This document shows positions 56,048 through 64,000 of a stretch of 64,000 bases of DNA, in pieces (position 1 is the first letter of the stretch; every line of letters starts with the position of its first letter). The notes below the pieces were generated by a model, which saw only the letters and a program-made list of their open reading frames with translations, did no database searches and was not told the origin of the DNA. The translations under genes and the position numbers were made by a program. The DNA lies in contig NZ_CP128474.1 in assembly GCF_030369635.1 (NCBI RefSeq), positions 2,976,001-3,040,000 on the forward strand, given 5' to 3'. Origin of the DNA: Microbacterium arborescens (lineage in GTDB: Bacteria > Actinomycetota > Actinomycetes > Actinomycetales > Microbacteriaceae).

Positions 56048-56659
56048 GTGACCACGATCACCGCCGCGGTTCGCGGACCAGACATGACCGCTGTTCGATG
56101 CGACGGCGGGACGCTGTTCGTGTTCTCGGATGACGCGGCGTTCTGGCTCCTCGCACACCTGACCCCCGCGCTCGCCGACCTGGAGGACCGCTCGTCCCAC
56201 CCGCCCGTCGCGACGGCCGCCGACCGGCTGGCGGATTTCGCGGTCGCGGTCCGGCAGCGCCTCGACAGCACGCCGCTGGGAGCACCCACCGCCGCGCGAC
56301 TACGGGCAGCTCGCCGGTCGGTTCAGACGCAGACGGATCACCTGGGCGCGGAGCTCGCCCGCCGCAAGCCGCGCGGTCCACGTGGACCATTCGTCGAGCA
56401 GCACGGGTCGGTGAAGGAGTTCCTCGATGCGCAGTACCCCACCCTCGTCGACATCGCAGCGCTGTCGCGCTCGCAATCGCGATGGAACGAGGCAGGCGTC
56501 GTCGACGAGGCCTACCGCCTGTGCGCGGCGATCATCTGCCGTTCGAACCTTCTCGCGCAGCTCAGCGTCCACCCACCGGCGCAGCTGAACCGGGCCTACG
56601 CACGAGCGCTGCGATCGTTGGGGCTGTGGGCGATACATTCGTCGCATCCGCGGGGCTGA
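56048..56659 (+). CDS. Hypothetical protein, no recognised family
   Basis: The 203-residue product starts at a GTG preceded by GAAGGAGA, a good Shine-Dalgarno site. It is helical, with an N-terminal beta segment (TAVRCDGGTLFVFSDDAAFWLL) and a basic middle part (LRAARRSVQTQTDHLGAELARRKPRGPRGP). A C-terminal segment LSVHPPAQLNRAYARALRSLGLWAIHSS follows, in which one hydrophobic helix is present. I find no catalytic motif. The gene lies between an inverted-repeat element and a related word (CGATACATTCGTCGCATC at 56631-56648) in its own 3' end. It may be a lineage-specific or recently acquired gene. Confidence 0.65.
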   Translation: MTTITAAVRGPDMTAVRCDGGTLFVFSDDAAFWLLAHLTPALADLEDRSSHPPVATAADRLADFAVAVRQRLDSTPLGAPTAARLRAARRSVQTQTDHLGAELARRKPRGPRGPFVEQHGSVKEFLDAQYPTLVDIAALSRSQSRWNEAGVVDEAYRLCAAIICRSNLLAQLSVHPPAQLNRAYARALRSLGLWAIHSSHPRG

Positions 56660-56680
56660 AGCCGCCTGGCGCGCCGGCTG

Positions 56681-57532
56681 TCAGGCCGTGCGCGGTCGGC
56701 GCAGGATGCCGCGGTGCTCGCGGCCGTTCGAGCGCCAGGCCGTGACGGCTGCCGCAGCCACCACCACGACGATGACCGCGACGGCGGCGACGGCGACCGG
56801 GGTCGAGTGGGGCTGATCGGTCGTCCGGGCGATCGCGACCCATGCCAGACCCCACGACAGCGCGATGATGGGCGACGGCCGGCCACGCGAGAAGGCGGCG
56901 ATGCCGACGCCGACCGCGGCGACGACCACGAGCACGGCCACACCCCACACGTCCGCCTGCGCTCCCCACGACTCGGGCACCGTCCGGCTGAGCCACGCGG
57001 TCACGTTGGCGACCGTGGCCAGCGACACCCACCCGAGGTGGAGGCCCACCGTGGCGTCCATCAGCAGCCGGTCGCCGGCCGACCGGGGCCGCGACAGCAC
57101 GAGCAGCCGGAACGTCCATCCGAGAGCGGCGAGCAGCGCGACGATCGCGACGACCGTGAGCGGCAGCGTCGTGAACTGCGCCGCGAGCAGCCATCCCCCG
57201 TTGAGGACGGCCGTCAACGCGATCCACCACCCCACGAGCCGCTGCCGGTCGCGCGAGCGCTGCGCGGGCAACGCCTGCCAGACCGTGTAGCCGATCATGA
57301 AGAGGTAGATGACGGACCAGATGCTGAAGGCCTGCGTCCCCGGGGCGAGCACCGTCGAGTCGGCGTCGAGCGCACCGCCCTGCAGGTCGCGCACGTTCGT
57401 CCCGCCGAACAGGCCCGTGCCGACCATCGCCGCGATGATCATGAAGACGACGGCCGAGATGACCGCGATCTGCCGAACGAGGTCGGACGGCTGCCGCGGA
57501 GACCGTGCGGCGTGGTGGGCTGTGGTGCTCAT
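56681..57532 (-). CDS. TspO/MBR-like tryptophan-rich membrane protein
   Basis: The 283-residue protein has about seven membrane segments. The core (residues 60-210) shows features of TspO-like proteins: FSIWSVIYLFMIGYTVWQAL, GWWIALTAVLNGGWLLAAQF, LGLHLGWVSLATVANVTAWL, rich in Trp, Asn and Gly. TspO family members bind porphyrins or tetrapyrroles and influence stress signalling. This one is longer than classical TspO (about 160 residues) owing to additional C-terminal helices, as in other actinobacterial members. ATG follows TACCGT (57539-57544) by 6 bases. Function not certain. Confidence 0.8.
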   Translation of the reverse strand: MSTTAHHAARSPRQPSDLVRQIAVISAVVFMIIAAMVGTGLFGGTNVRDLQGGALDADSTVLAPGTQAFSIWSVIYLFMIGYTVWQALPAQRSRDRQRLVGWWIALTAVLNGGWLLAAQFTTLPLTVVAIVALLAALGWTFRLLVLSRPRSAGDRLLMDATVGLHLGWVSLATVANVTAWLSRTVPESWGAQADVWGVAVLVVVAAVGVGIAAFSRGRPSPIIALSWGLAWVAIARTTDQPHSTPVAVAAVAVIVVVVAAAAVTAWRSNGREHRGILRRPRTA

Positions 57533-57563
57533 CACCCCACGGTAGATCCGGCGCCGCCCTCGG

Positions 57564-59300
57564 TCATCCGCTTGACAGATCCGGCCCCACGATGGCGGCG
57601 GAGTTCGGCTCCACGACGAGCATCTCGTCGACGATCCGACCCGGCCGCGTCTCGAGCCAGACCGTATCACCGCGCAGCTCGACCCGCCACGGCTCGCGCG
57701 AGAGGTTCGCCAGCACGCGTGCGCGGCCGCGCTGCAGGTCGTAGAGCCGGCCGCCCTCACCCTCCGACGCCCCGGCACCGCGCGCGGTGAAGCGGGGATC
57801 GGTCAGGTCGGGGACCGAACGACGCAGCCGGCCCAACTCGCGGTACAGAGACAGCAGGCGCGCGTGATCGCCCTCGTGCGCCTCGGTCCAGTCGAGTTTC
57901 GACCGCAGGAAGGTGGCCGGGTCGTTGGGATCGGGCACGAGGTCTTCGTCCCAGCCCATCTCGGCGAATTCCTGCTTGCGGCCGGCCGCGGTCGCTTCGG
58001 CGAGTTCGGGCTCGGGGTGCGATGTGAAGAACTGCCACGGCGTGGACGCTCCCCACTCCTCGCCCATGAACAGCATCGGAGTGCCCGGCGCCGTGAGCGT
58101 GAGGACGGCGGCGACCGCGAGCCGATCGGCATCCAGCGTCGCCGAGAGCCGGTCGCCCGCGGCGCGGTTGCCGATCTGGTCGTGATCCTGCGCGAACGTC
58201 ACGAGCCGCCACGACGGCGATTCCGGCGGCAGCGGACGACCGTGATCGCGGCCCCGGAACGAAGAGTAGGTGCCGTCGTGGAAGAAGCCCGCGTTCCAGG
58301 TCTTCGGCAGGGCGTCGAGCGCGTCGAAGTCGGCGTAGTAGCCGACCGTCTCGCCCGTGAGCGCGACGTGCACGGAGTGGTGCCAGTCGTCCGACCACTG
58401 CGCCGTCATCCCGTGGCCGCCCGCCTCGCGCGGCAGGATCATGACGGGATCGTTCATGTCGCTCTCTGCGATGAGCGTCAGGGGGCGCCCGAGGTGAGTG
58501 CTGAGCGCGTCGACCCGGTCGGAGATCTCGCCGAGGATGTGCAGCGGGCTGTCGTCGTCGTGCAGGGCGTGCACGGCGTCGAGCCGCAGTCCGTCGACGT
58601 GGAAGTCGCGCAGCCACATCTCGGCGTTGCCGATGATGTACTCGCGAACGGCATCCTCATCGAGGTTGACGCTGTCGCCCCACGTGTTGCGACGGCCGTC
58701 GCGCAGGTACGGGCCGTACTCGGGCAGGTAGTTGCCGGAGGGACCGAGGTGATTGTAGACGACATCCTGGATGACGGCGAGCCCGGCCGCGTGCGCGGCG
58801 TCGACGAACCGGCGGTAGGCCTCCGGCCCGCCGTAGCTCTCCTGCACCGCGTACCAGAGCACCCCGTCGTAGCCCCAGTTGTGGGTGCCGTTGAACGCGT
58901 TGACCGGCAGCAGCTCGACGTGGGTCACACCGAGCTCGACGAGATGGTCGAGCCGGCCGATGGCGGCGTCGAGCGTGCCGGAGCTGGTGAAGGTGCCGAT
59001 GTGCAGCTCGTAGATGATGCCGCCGGCGAGCGGCCGACCGGTCCAGCCGTGGTCCGTCCACGCGAACGACGACGGATCGTCGACCGCGGAGAGGCCGTGC
59101 ACACCGTCGGGCTGCCGCCGCGAGCGCGGGTCGGGGCGCGCGTCGTCACCGTCGCCGAGCACGAAGCCGTAGCGGTCGCCCGGCGCGAGCTCGACGTCGG
59201 CCGACCACCAGCCGTCGACCGAGCGCGAGAGCTCGACGTCCGCGGCATCCGGTCGTCGGAGCCTCACCCGGTCGGGGCGCGGGGCCCACACCTCGATCAT
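57564..59300 (-). CDS. treZ: Malto-oligosyltrehalose trehalohydrolase
   Basis: The 578-residue GH13 enzyme releases free trehalose from the end of maltooligosyltrehalose. Regions I-IV are visible: DVVYNHLGP (residues 179-187), [10 protein letters not shown] with nucleophile D241, LIAESDMND with acid/base E279, and [11 protein letters not shown] near 370. Before them lies the N-terminal carbohydrate-binding (CBM48-like) domain with [12 protein letters not shown]. Length and motifs fit TreZ. The ATG overlaps the treY stop by 4 bases. It is the last gene of the glgX-treY-treZ operon, the TreYZ route from glycogen to trehalose, an osmo- and desiccation protectant. Confidence 0.95.
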   Translation of the reverse strand: MIEVWAPRPDRVRLRRPDAADVELSRSVDGWWSADVELAPGDRYGFVLGDGDDARPDPRSRRQPDGVHGLSAVDDPSSFAWTDHGWTGRPLAGGIIYELHIGTFTSSGTLDAAIGRLDHLVELGVTHVELLPVNAFNGTHNWGYDGVLWYAVQESYGGPEAYRRFVDAAHAAGLAVIQDVVYNHLGPSGNYLPEYGPYLRDGRRNTWGDSVNLDEDAVREYIIGNAEMWLRDFHVDGLRLDAVHALHDDDSPLHILGEISDRVDALSTHLGRPLTLIAESDMNDPVMILPREAGGHGMTAQWSDDWHHSVHVALTGETVGYYADFDALDALPKTWNAGFFHDGTYSSFRGRDHGRPLPPESPSWRLVTFAQDHDQIGNRAAGDRLSATLDADRLAVAAVLTLTAPGTPMLFMGEEWGASTPWQFFTSHPEPELAEATAAGRKQEFAEMGWDEDLVPDPNDPATFLRSKLDWTEAHEGDHARLLSLYRELGRLRRSVPDLTDPRFTARGAGASEGEGGRLYDLQRGRARVLANLSREPWRVELRGDTVWLETRPGRIVDEMLVVEPNSAAIVGPDLSSG

Positions 59301-61732
59301 GCGTTCTCCCCTTCGGCGGAATGACGGTCGGCGGTCGGATGCTGGGCGGTCGGATGCTCCGCGGCGAGGAGCGCGACGGGATAGGTGTCGAGAAGATCGG
59401 CCAGCCGCACGGCGCCGCCGTCCCATGCACGGCCGGTCAGCTGGTCGACGTGACGCCCGGGCGGAACCATCACGACCGTGTCGCCCCACCCTCCGCGCGC
59501 GGCGAGGCCCACGGGCAGGCGTGTGGCGACGCTGACGGCGCCGCCGCGGTCGAATGCGACGGCGTGATCGGCGGCGGGGCCGACGACGGGCAGCGGCGCG
59601 TAGCGCGTGAACAGCTCGGGGCGATCGCGGCGCAGACGCAGCGCGCGCGAGACGACGAGCAGCTTCACCGCTCCCGAGTCGTCGATCTCGGGATGCCATC
59701 CACCGTCGAGCTTCGCCAGCAGCGCGCGGCGCTCGGTGAAGTCGACGTCGCGACGGTTGTCGGGGTCGACCAGAGACAGGTCCCACAGCTCGGTGCCTTG
59801 ATAGACGTCCGGCACCCCCGGCGCGGTCAGCTGCAGCAGCTTGGCGGCGAGCGAGTTCGATCGGCCGGGCATGGTCAGCTCGCCGACGACTTCTTCGACG
59901 ACCGCGCGGGCCTCGCCCGAGGTCGCGGCGTCGACGAGCGAGGCGGTGCGCGCCTCGGCATCCTCGTCGGGGTCGGTCCAGGTCGTGACGATGCCGCCCT
60001 CGCGCGACGCCTTCTCCGCGTAGTCGCGCAGCCGGTCGGGCGATGCGGGCCAGGCGCCCACGATCGCCTGCCAGAGCAGGTCGTCCAGGCGCCCGTCGCC
60101 GGTGGACGCGATCGCCCGCAGACGTCCGAGCGCGTCGCGCCAGCGGTCGGGCACCTCGGCGATGACCGACAGCCGGGCCCGGACGTCCTCGCTGCGCTTG
60201 GTGTCGTGTGTGCTCAGCGCCGTCAGGGCCTGCGGCCACATCGCCTGCCGCTGCGCCTGCGCGCGGTGGAAGCCGGCGACGTCGAGCGCGAAGACGCCCG
60301 GATCGCCGCCCACCTCGGTGAGCGTGCCGAGACGGGGGTAGCGGTAGAACGCGCTGTCTTCGACGCCCTTGGCCATGACCGGGCCGGTGGTCTGCCCGAA
60401 CCGGCGGCTCAGCTCGGTGTCGCCGGCGGTCACCAGCGGGGCGAGGACCGCGATGGCGTCGGCGAGATCGGGACGGGATGCGGATGCCGCGGCCACCGCC
60501 TCCGCGACGAGCTCGTCGCCGACCGGCGGGTACACGCGATACACCGAGAAGCTCGTCAGGAGCTCGGCGAACGCGTCGCGGGCGACATCCGCTCCGAGCT
60601 CGTTCCGCAGGTCGTCGGGCAGGCAGCGGACGAGCCGGCCCACCTCGGCGGCCTGCAACGTGTCGGCGACCGCACGCTTGGCCTCGCGAACGATCTCGTC
60701 GTACGACGCCGGAGCATCCGCCGAGCGCAGTGACGCGTCGAGATCGTCGAGCCGGCTCTCCCCGGCGGGGTCGATGAGCACGCGGTCGATCTCGGCCATC
60801 GCGTCGTAGCCGGTCGTGCCGGCTGTCGCCCACCACGCCGGAAGCTGCTCAGGATGATCGGTCGCAGCGTGCTCGAGGATCTTCTCGACGACGACGTACG
60901 CGCCGCCGGTGGCCTCGGCGAGCTGCTCGAGATATCCGCCCGGGTCGGCGAGACCGTCGGGGTGGTCGATGCGCAGGCCGTCGGCCAGACCCTCGCGCAG
61001 CCAGCGGAGGATCTCGGCGTGGCTCGCCTCGAAGACCTCAGGCAATTCGACCCGCACACCCGCGAGCGTGTTCACGGCGAAGAAGCGCCGGTAGTTCAGC
61101 TCGCTCGCGTCATCGCGCCAGAACGCGGCGCGCCAGTGCTGGGCCGCCAGGACGGCATCCACCGTCGCGGGGTCGGTCGTCGCCGCCGCGGGGGCGGTGC
61201 CGTCTGCCAGCGGCAGCACGTGGTCGTAGTAGCGGGCGACGCCCTGGGCGCCGTGCGCCTCATCGGCCGTGACCGGCGCGACCTCGATCTCGCCCGCGGC
61301 GACGGCCTCGCGGAGCGTGGAGCCGAGGATCGGCAGACCGACCTTGCCCCCGCCGTGCTCCCAGTCGATGTCGAACGCGTCGGCGTGCGCCGACCCCCGG
61401 CCGTGCCGGAGGACGTCCCACCACCACGGGTTCTCGGCGGGCACCGCGACACCCTGATGGTTCGGCACGATGTCGACGAGCACGCCGAGTCCGGCATCCC
61501 GAGCAGCCGCCGAGAAGCGCGCCAGCCCCTCGGGGCCGCCGCGGCGCGGATCGACCGTCGTCGGGTCGACGACGTCGTACCCGTGGTCCGACCCCTCTGC
61601 CGCTGCGAGCAACGGCGAGAGGTAGGCCCAGTCGACGCCGAGGTCGCGAAGGTAGTCGGTGATGCCCGCCGTGGCTCCGAGGTCGAACGCCGGTCGGATC
61701 TGCAGCCGGTATGTCGAGATCGGGGCGGTCAT
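59297..61732 (-). CDS. treY: Malto-oligosyltrehalose synthase
   Basis: The 811-residue GH13 enzyme isomerises the terminal alpha-1,4 linkage of maltooligosaccharides to an alpha-1,1 (trehalose) linkage. It has an intact N-terminal [18 protein letters not shown], region I VDIVPNHQ (86-93), region [15 protein letters not shown] with nucleophile D256, region III VVEKIL with E283, and the C-terminal DFTERRALL segment. Length fits TreY (700-830). The ATG overlaps the glgX stop by 4 bases (ATGA), and its own stop overlaps treZ in the same way, so all three are translated in step. Confidence 0.96.
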   Translation of the reverse strand: MTAPISTYRLQIRPAFDLGATAGITDYLRDLGVDWAYLSPLLAAAEGSDHGYDVVDPTTVDPRRGGPEGLARFSAAARDAGLGVLVDIVPNHQGVAVPAENPWWWDVLRHGRGSAHADAFDIDWEHGGGKVGLPILGSTLREAVAAGEIEVAPVTADEAHGAQGVARYYDHVLPLADGTAPAAATTDPATVDAVLAAQHWRAAFWRDDASELNYRRFFAVNTLAGVRVELPEVFEASHAEILRWLREGLADGLRIDHPDGLADPGGYLEQLAEATGGAYVVVEKILEHAATDHPEQLPAWWATAGTTGYDAMAEIDRVLIDPAGESRLDDLDASLRSADAPASYDEIVREAKRAVADTLQAAEVGRLVRCLPDDLRNELGADVARDAFAELLTSFSVYRVYPPVGDELVAEAVAAASASRPDLADAIAVLAPLVTAGDTELSRRFGQTTGPVMAKGVEDSAFYRYPRLGTLTEVGGDPGVFALDVAGFHRAQAQRQAMWPQALTALSTHDTKRSEDVRARLSVIAEVPDRWRDALGRLRAIASTGDGRLDDLLWQAIVGAWPASPDRLRDYAEKASREGGIVTTWTDPDEDAEARTASLVDAATSGEARAVVEEVVGELTMPGRSNSLAAKLLQLTAPGVPDVYQGTELWDLSLVDPDNRRDVDFTERRALLAKLDGGWHPEIDDSGAVKLLVVSRALRLRRDRPELFTRYAPLPVVGPAADHAVAFDRGGAVSVATRLPVGLAARGGWGDTVVMVPPGRHVDQLTGRAWDGGAVRLADLLDTYPVALLAAEHPTAQHPTADRHSAEGENA

Positions 61733-63942
61733 CGGCCGGGCAGCTCCGGGGTCGGCGCCTCGGCGGGGATGATGTCGATCGGCGTCGTGTAGGCCGCGAG
61801 TGACGCGGCGACCGAGTGATCGGCCTCGGCCTCGGGCTCGACGTACTCGCCGAGCACGACGAGCGACTTGGCACGCACCTGCAGCGCGTTGCCGCCCGCG
61901 AGCGGGTCGGTCCCCACGAGTTCGCCGCTCGTGTCGATCAGCACTTCCCACCGGTCGGCGTACTGGTCGGAGGGGACGGTGAACTCCACTTCGTCGTCGC
62001 CGGCGTTGAACAGCACGAAGAAGTGGTCGTCGGAGATGTCCTCGCCACGACGATCGCGCTCGCGGATGCCGTCGCCGTTGAGGAAGACGCCGACCGCGCG
62101 CCCGAACCCGGAGTCCCAGTCCTCGGGCTGCATCGCGGTGCCGTCGGGTCGCAGCCACATGATGTCGGGCACCGGAGCGCCCTCTTCGCGCCGCACCGGA
62201 CGCCCGTCGAAGAACCGGCTGCGCCGGAACGTCGGGTGCAGCCGGCGCAGACGCGCGAGGGCTGCGGTGAACTCGATGAGCGGCTGGTCGACCTGATCCC
62301 AATGGATCCACGTCAGCTCGTTGTCCTGCGCGTAACCGTTGTTGTTGCCCTGCTGCGTGCGACCGAGCTCATCACCGTGGCAGATCATCGGCACGCCCTG
62401 GCTGAGGAGCAGCGTCGCGAGGAAGTTGCGCTGCTGGCGGGCACGCATCGTCAGGACGTGCGGGTCGTCGGTGGGTCCTTCGACGCCCATGTTGTAGGAG
62501 CGGTTGTGCGACTCGCCGTCGTTGCCGTCCTCGCCGTTGGCGTCGTTGTGCTTCTCGTTGTACGACACGAGGTCGCGCAGGGTGAAGCCGTCGTGTGCCG
62601 TGACGAAGTTGATGGATGCCACGGGCCAGCGGCCGTCGTGCTCGTAGAGGTCGGCCGAGCCGGTGAGACGCGAGGCGAACTCGCCGAGCGTCGAGGCCTC
62701 GCCCCGCCAGAAGTCGCGGACCGTGTCGCGGTACTTGCCGTTCCACTCCGTCCACTGCGGCGGGAAGTTGCCGACCTGGTAGCCGCCGGGACCGATGTCC
62801 CACGGCTCGGCGATGAGCTTGACCTGCGACACGATCGGATCCTGCTGCACGAGCTCGAAGAAGGCCGACAGCCGGTCGACGTCATAGAACTCTCGCGCGA
62901 GGGTCGCGGCGAGGTCGAAGCGGAAGCCGTCGACATGCATCTCGGTCACCCAGTAGCGCAGCGAGTCCATGATCAGCTGCAGCGCGTGCGGGTTGCCGAC
63001 GTTCAGGCTGTTGCCGGTGCCGGTGTAGTCGGTGTAGTAACGCTTGTCGTCGTCTTCCAGGCGGTAGTAGGCCTCGTTGTCGATGCCGCGCATCGACAGG
63101 GTCGGCCCCATGTGGTTGCCCTCGGCGGTGTGGTTGTAGACGACGTCGAGGATGACCTCGATACCGGCCGCATGCAGCGCCTTGACCATCGCCTTGAACT
63201 CCTGCACCTGCTGACCATGGTCACCCGTGGCCGAGTAGGTGTTCTGGGGCGCGAAGAACGCGATGGTGTTGTAGCCCCAGTAGTTCGACAGCCCCTTCTC
63301 CTGCAGCGTGGAGTCGTTGACGAACTGGTGCACCGGCATCAGCTCGATCGCCGTGATTCCGATCTTCTTGAGGTGCTCGATGACGGCAGGGTGCGCGAGC
63401 CCGGCGTACGTTCCGCGGATGTCCTCGGGGATGTCGGGATGCAGCTGGGTCAGGCCCTTGACGTGCGCCTCGTAGATCACGCTCTCGGCGTACGGGATCT
63501 TCGGCTGACGGTCGCCCGCCCAGTCGAAGAACGGGTTGACGACGACACCCTTCATCATGTGCGCGGCCGAGTCCTCGTCGTTGAACGAGTCGGGCTCGCC
63601 GAAGTTGTAGCCGAAGACCGGCTGCCCCCAATCGATCTGACCCTCGACGGCCTTGGCGTACGGGTCGAGCAGCAGCTTGCTCGGGTTGAACCGCTTGCCG
63701 TCGGCCGGGTCGTTCGGACCATGCACGCGATATCCGTAGCGCTGACCCGGCTGCACGTTGGGCAGATAGGCGTGCCAGACGAAGGCGTCGACGTCACGCA
63801 GCTCGACGCACGTCTCGGTGCCGTCCTCATCGAAGAGGCACAGCTCCACCTTGTCGGCTCCTTCGCTGAAGAGAGCGAAGTTCGTTCCGTTACCGTCGTA
63901 CGTCGCTCCGAGCGGATACGCGGAACCCGGCCATGCCTGCAT
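61729..63942 (-). CDS. glgX: Glycogen debranching enzyme (GlgX/TreX)
   Basis: The 737-residue isoamylase-type debranching enzyme hydrolyses alpha-1,6 links of glycogen to supply linear chains for TreY. It has the N-terminal CBM48 domain (GATYDGNGTNFALFSEGADKVELCLFD), region I DVVYNHTAEG (266-275), region II GFRFDLAATL with nucleophile D343, region III LIAEPWDIGPGGYQVG with E379, and the final domain typical of GlgX. The ATG at 63942 has GGGGAGA 6-8 bases upstream; a longer frame beginning at 63969 lacks support. As the first gene of the trehalose operon it may be called treX. Confidence 0.95.
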   Translation of the reverse strand: MQAWPGSAYPLGATYDGNGTNFALFSEGADKVELCLFDEDGTETCVELRDVDAFVWHAYLPNVQPGQRYGYRVHGPNDPADGKRFNPSKLLLDPYAKAVEGQIDWGQPVFGYNFGEPDSFNDEDSAAHMMKGVVVNPFFDWAGDRQPKIPYAESVIYEAHVKGLTQLHPDIPEDIRGTYAGLAHPAVIEHLKKIGITAIELMPVHQFVNDSTLQEKGLSNYWGYNTIAFFAPQNTYSATGDHGQQVQEFKAMVKALHAAGIEVILDVVYNHTAEGNHMGPTLSMRGIDNEAYYRLEDDDKRYYTDYTGTGNSLNVGNPHALQLIMDSLRYWVTEMHVDGFRFDLAATLAREFYDVDRLSAFFELVQQDPIVSQVKLIAEPWDIGPGGYQVGNFPPQWTEWNGKYRDTVRDFWRGEASTLGEFASRLTGSADLYEHDGRWPVASINFVTAHDGFTLRDLVSYNEKHNDANGEDGNDGESHNRSYNMGVEGPTDDPHVLTMRARQQRNFLATLLLSQGVPMICHGDELGRTQQGNNNGYAQDNELTWIHWDQVDQPLIEFTAALARLRRLHPTFRRSRFFDGRPVRREEGAPVPDIMWLRPDGTAMQPEDWDSGFGRAVGVFLNGDGIRERDRRGEDISDDHFFVLFNAGDDEVEFTVPSDQYADRWEVLIDTSGELVGTDPLAGGNALQVRAKSLVVLGEYVEPEAEADHSVAASLAAYTTPIDIIPAEAPTPELPGR

Positions 63943-64000
63943 GTGTTCTCCCCTGTTCGTGAGGCTCACACTACTCAGCCGGAATCACACGACCCGGTGC
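63943..64000. other. Upstream part of glgX-treYZ operon leader
   Basis: Only 58 bases upstream of glgX are present. They contain the Shine-Dalgarno site and a possible TAGTGT hexamer, with no convincing -35. The operon promoter may lie beyond the right edge. Confidence 0.4.

Noticed and set aside
57564..60836. Minus-strand treZ frame extended upstream by about 500 codons into treY
   Set aside because: The extension is the wrong frame of treY; TreZ begins naturally at 59300 with a 4-base overlap of the treY stop.

Overview
The window is about 64 kb of very GC-rich DNA from an actinobacterium, most likely a member of the Microbacteriaceae and plausibly Microbacterium. The reasons are the rpoB-rpoC and rpsL-rpsG-fusA blocks with actinobacterial-type proteins, a fused 5-oxoprolinase PxpBC, DUF6421 and DUF4916 proteins, the extremely common word GGATGCC/GGCATCC, and a high share of apparently leaderless genes. 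The genus is an inference; no 16S gene is present. I see no tRNA, rRNA, CRISPR array, prophage or insertion sequence.

Layout. 1-2.6 kb: str operon on the minus strand (rpsL, rpsG, start of fusA, which runs off the left edge). 2.6-8.0 kb: envelope proteins (an FHA-domain membrane protein, three unknown or membrane proteins, and a convergent pair of exported cysteine-containing proteins). 8.1-15.6 kb: rpoB-rpoC with a recognisable promoter and terminator. 15.8-17.1 kb: tandem paralogous lipoproteins. 17.2-19.8 kb: 5-oxoprolinase (pxpA, pxpBC). 20.2-25.7 kb: a peptide/nickel-type ABC importer split into a plus-strand double ATPase and a minus-strand binding protein-permease-permease unit. 25.8-29.7 kb: small housekeeping genes. 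29.7-33.9 kb: NarL-type two-component system next to an FtsX-type ABC exporter. 33.9-37.2 kb: a lipid kinase, SoxR, and a split transketolase whose promoter carries a SoxR box. 37.3-45 kb: DUF6421, threonine aldolase, VOC protein with a divergent WYL regulator, M3 peptidase, DUF4916 and an alpha/beta hydrolase. 45-52.5 kb: ABC-F ATPase, the giant helicase Lhr and a Nei-type glycosylase. 52.6-57.5 kb: YitT, a beta-helix protein, an HTH-less LysR-like protein, a GATase, unknowns and a TspO-like protein. 57.6-63.9 kb: the glgX-treY-treZ operon that turns glycogen into trehalose.

Regulation and non-coding structure are the most informative part. At least 23 start codons lie 6-7 bases after a -10 hexamer (most often TAGCGT), so leaderless mRNA is the norm here, whereas operon-internal, ribosomal and some other genes use Shine-Dalgarno sites. 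The strongest single lead is a textbook SoxR box inside a 19-bp promoter spacer in front of the split transketolase, next to a soxR gene with an intact Fe-S cysteine motif. Other leads are a near-consensus promoter reading antisense through a lipoprotein gene, a leader-peptide-plus-hairpin region before the ABC-F gene, a palindromic element sitting in frame inside that gene, and two or three families of short intergenic inverted repeats.
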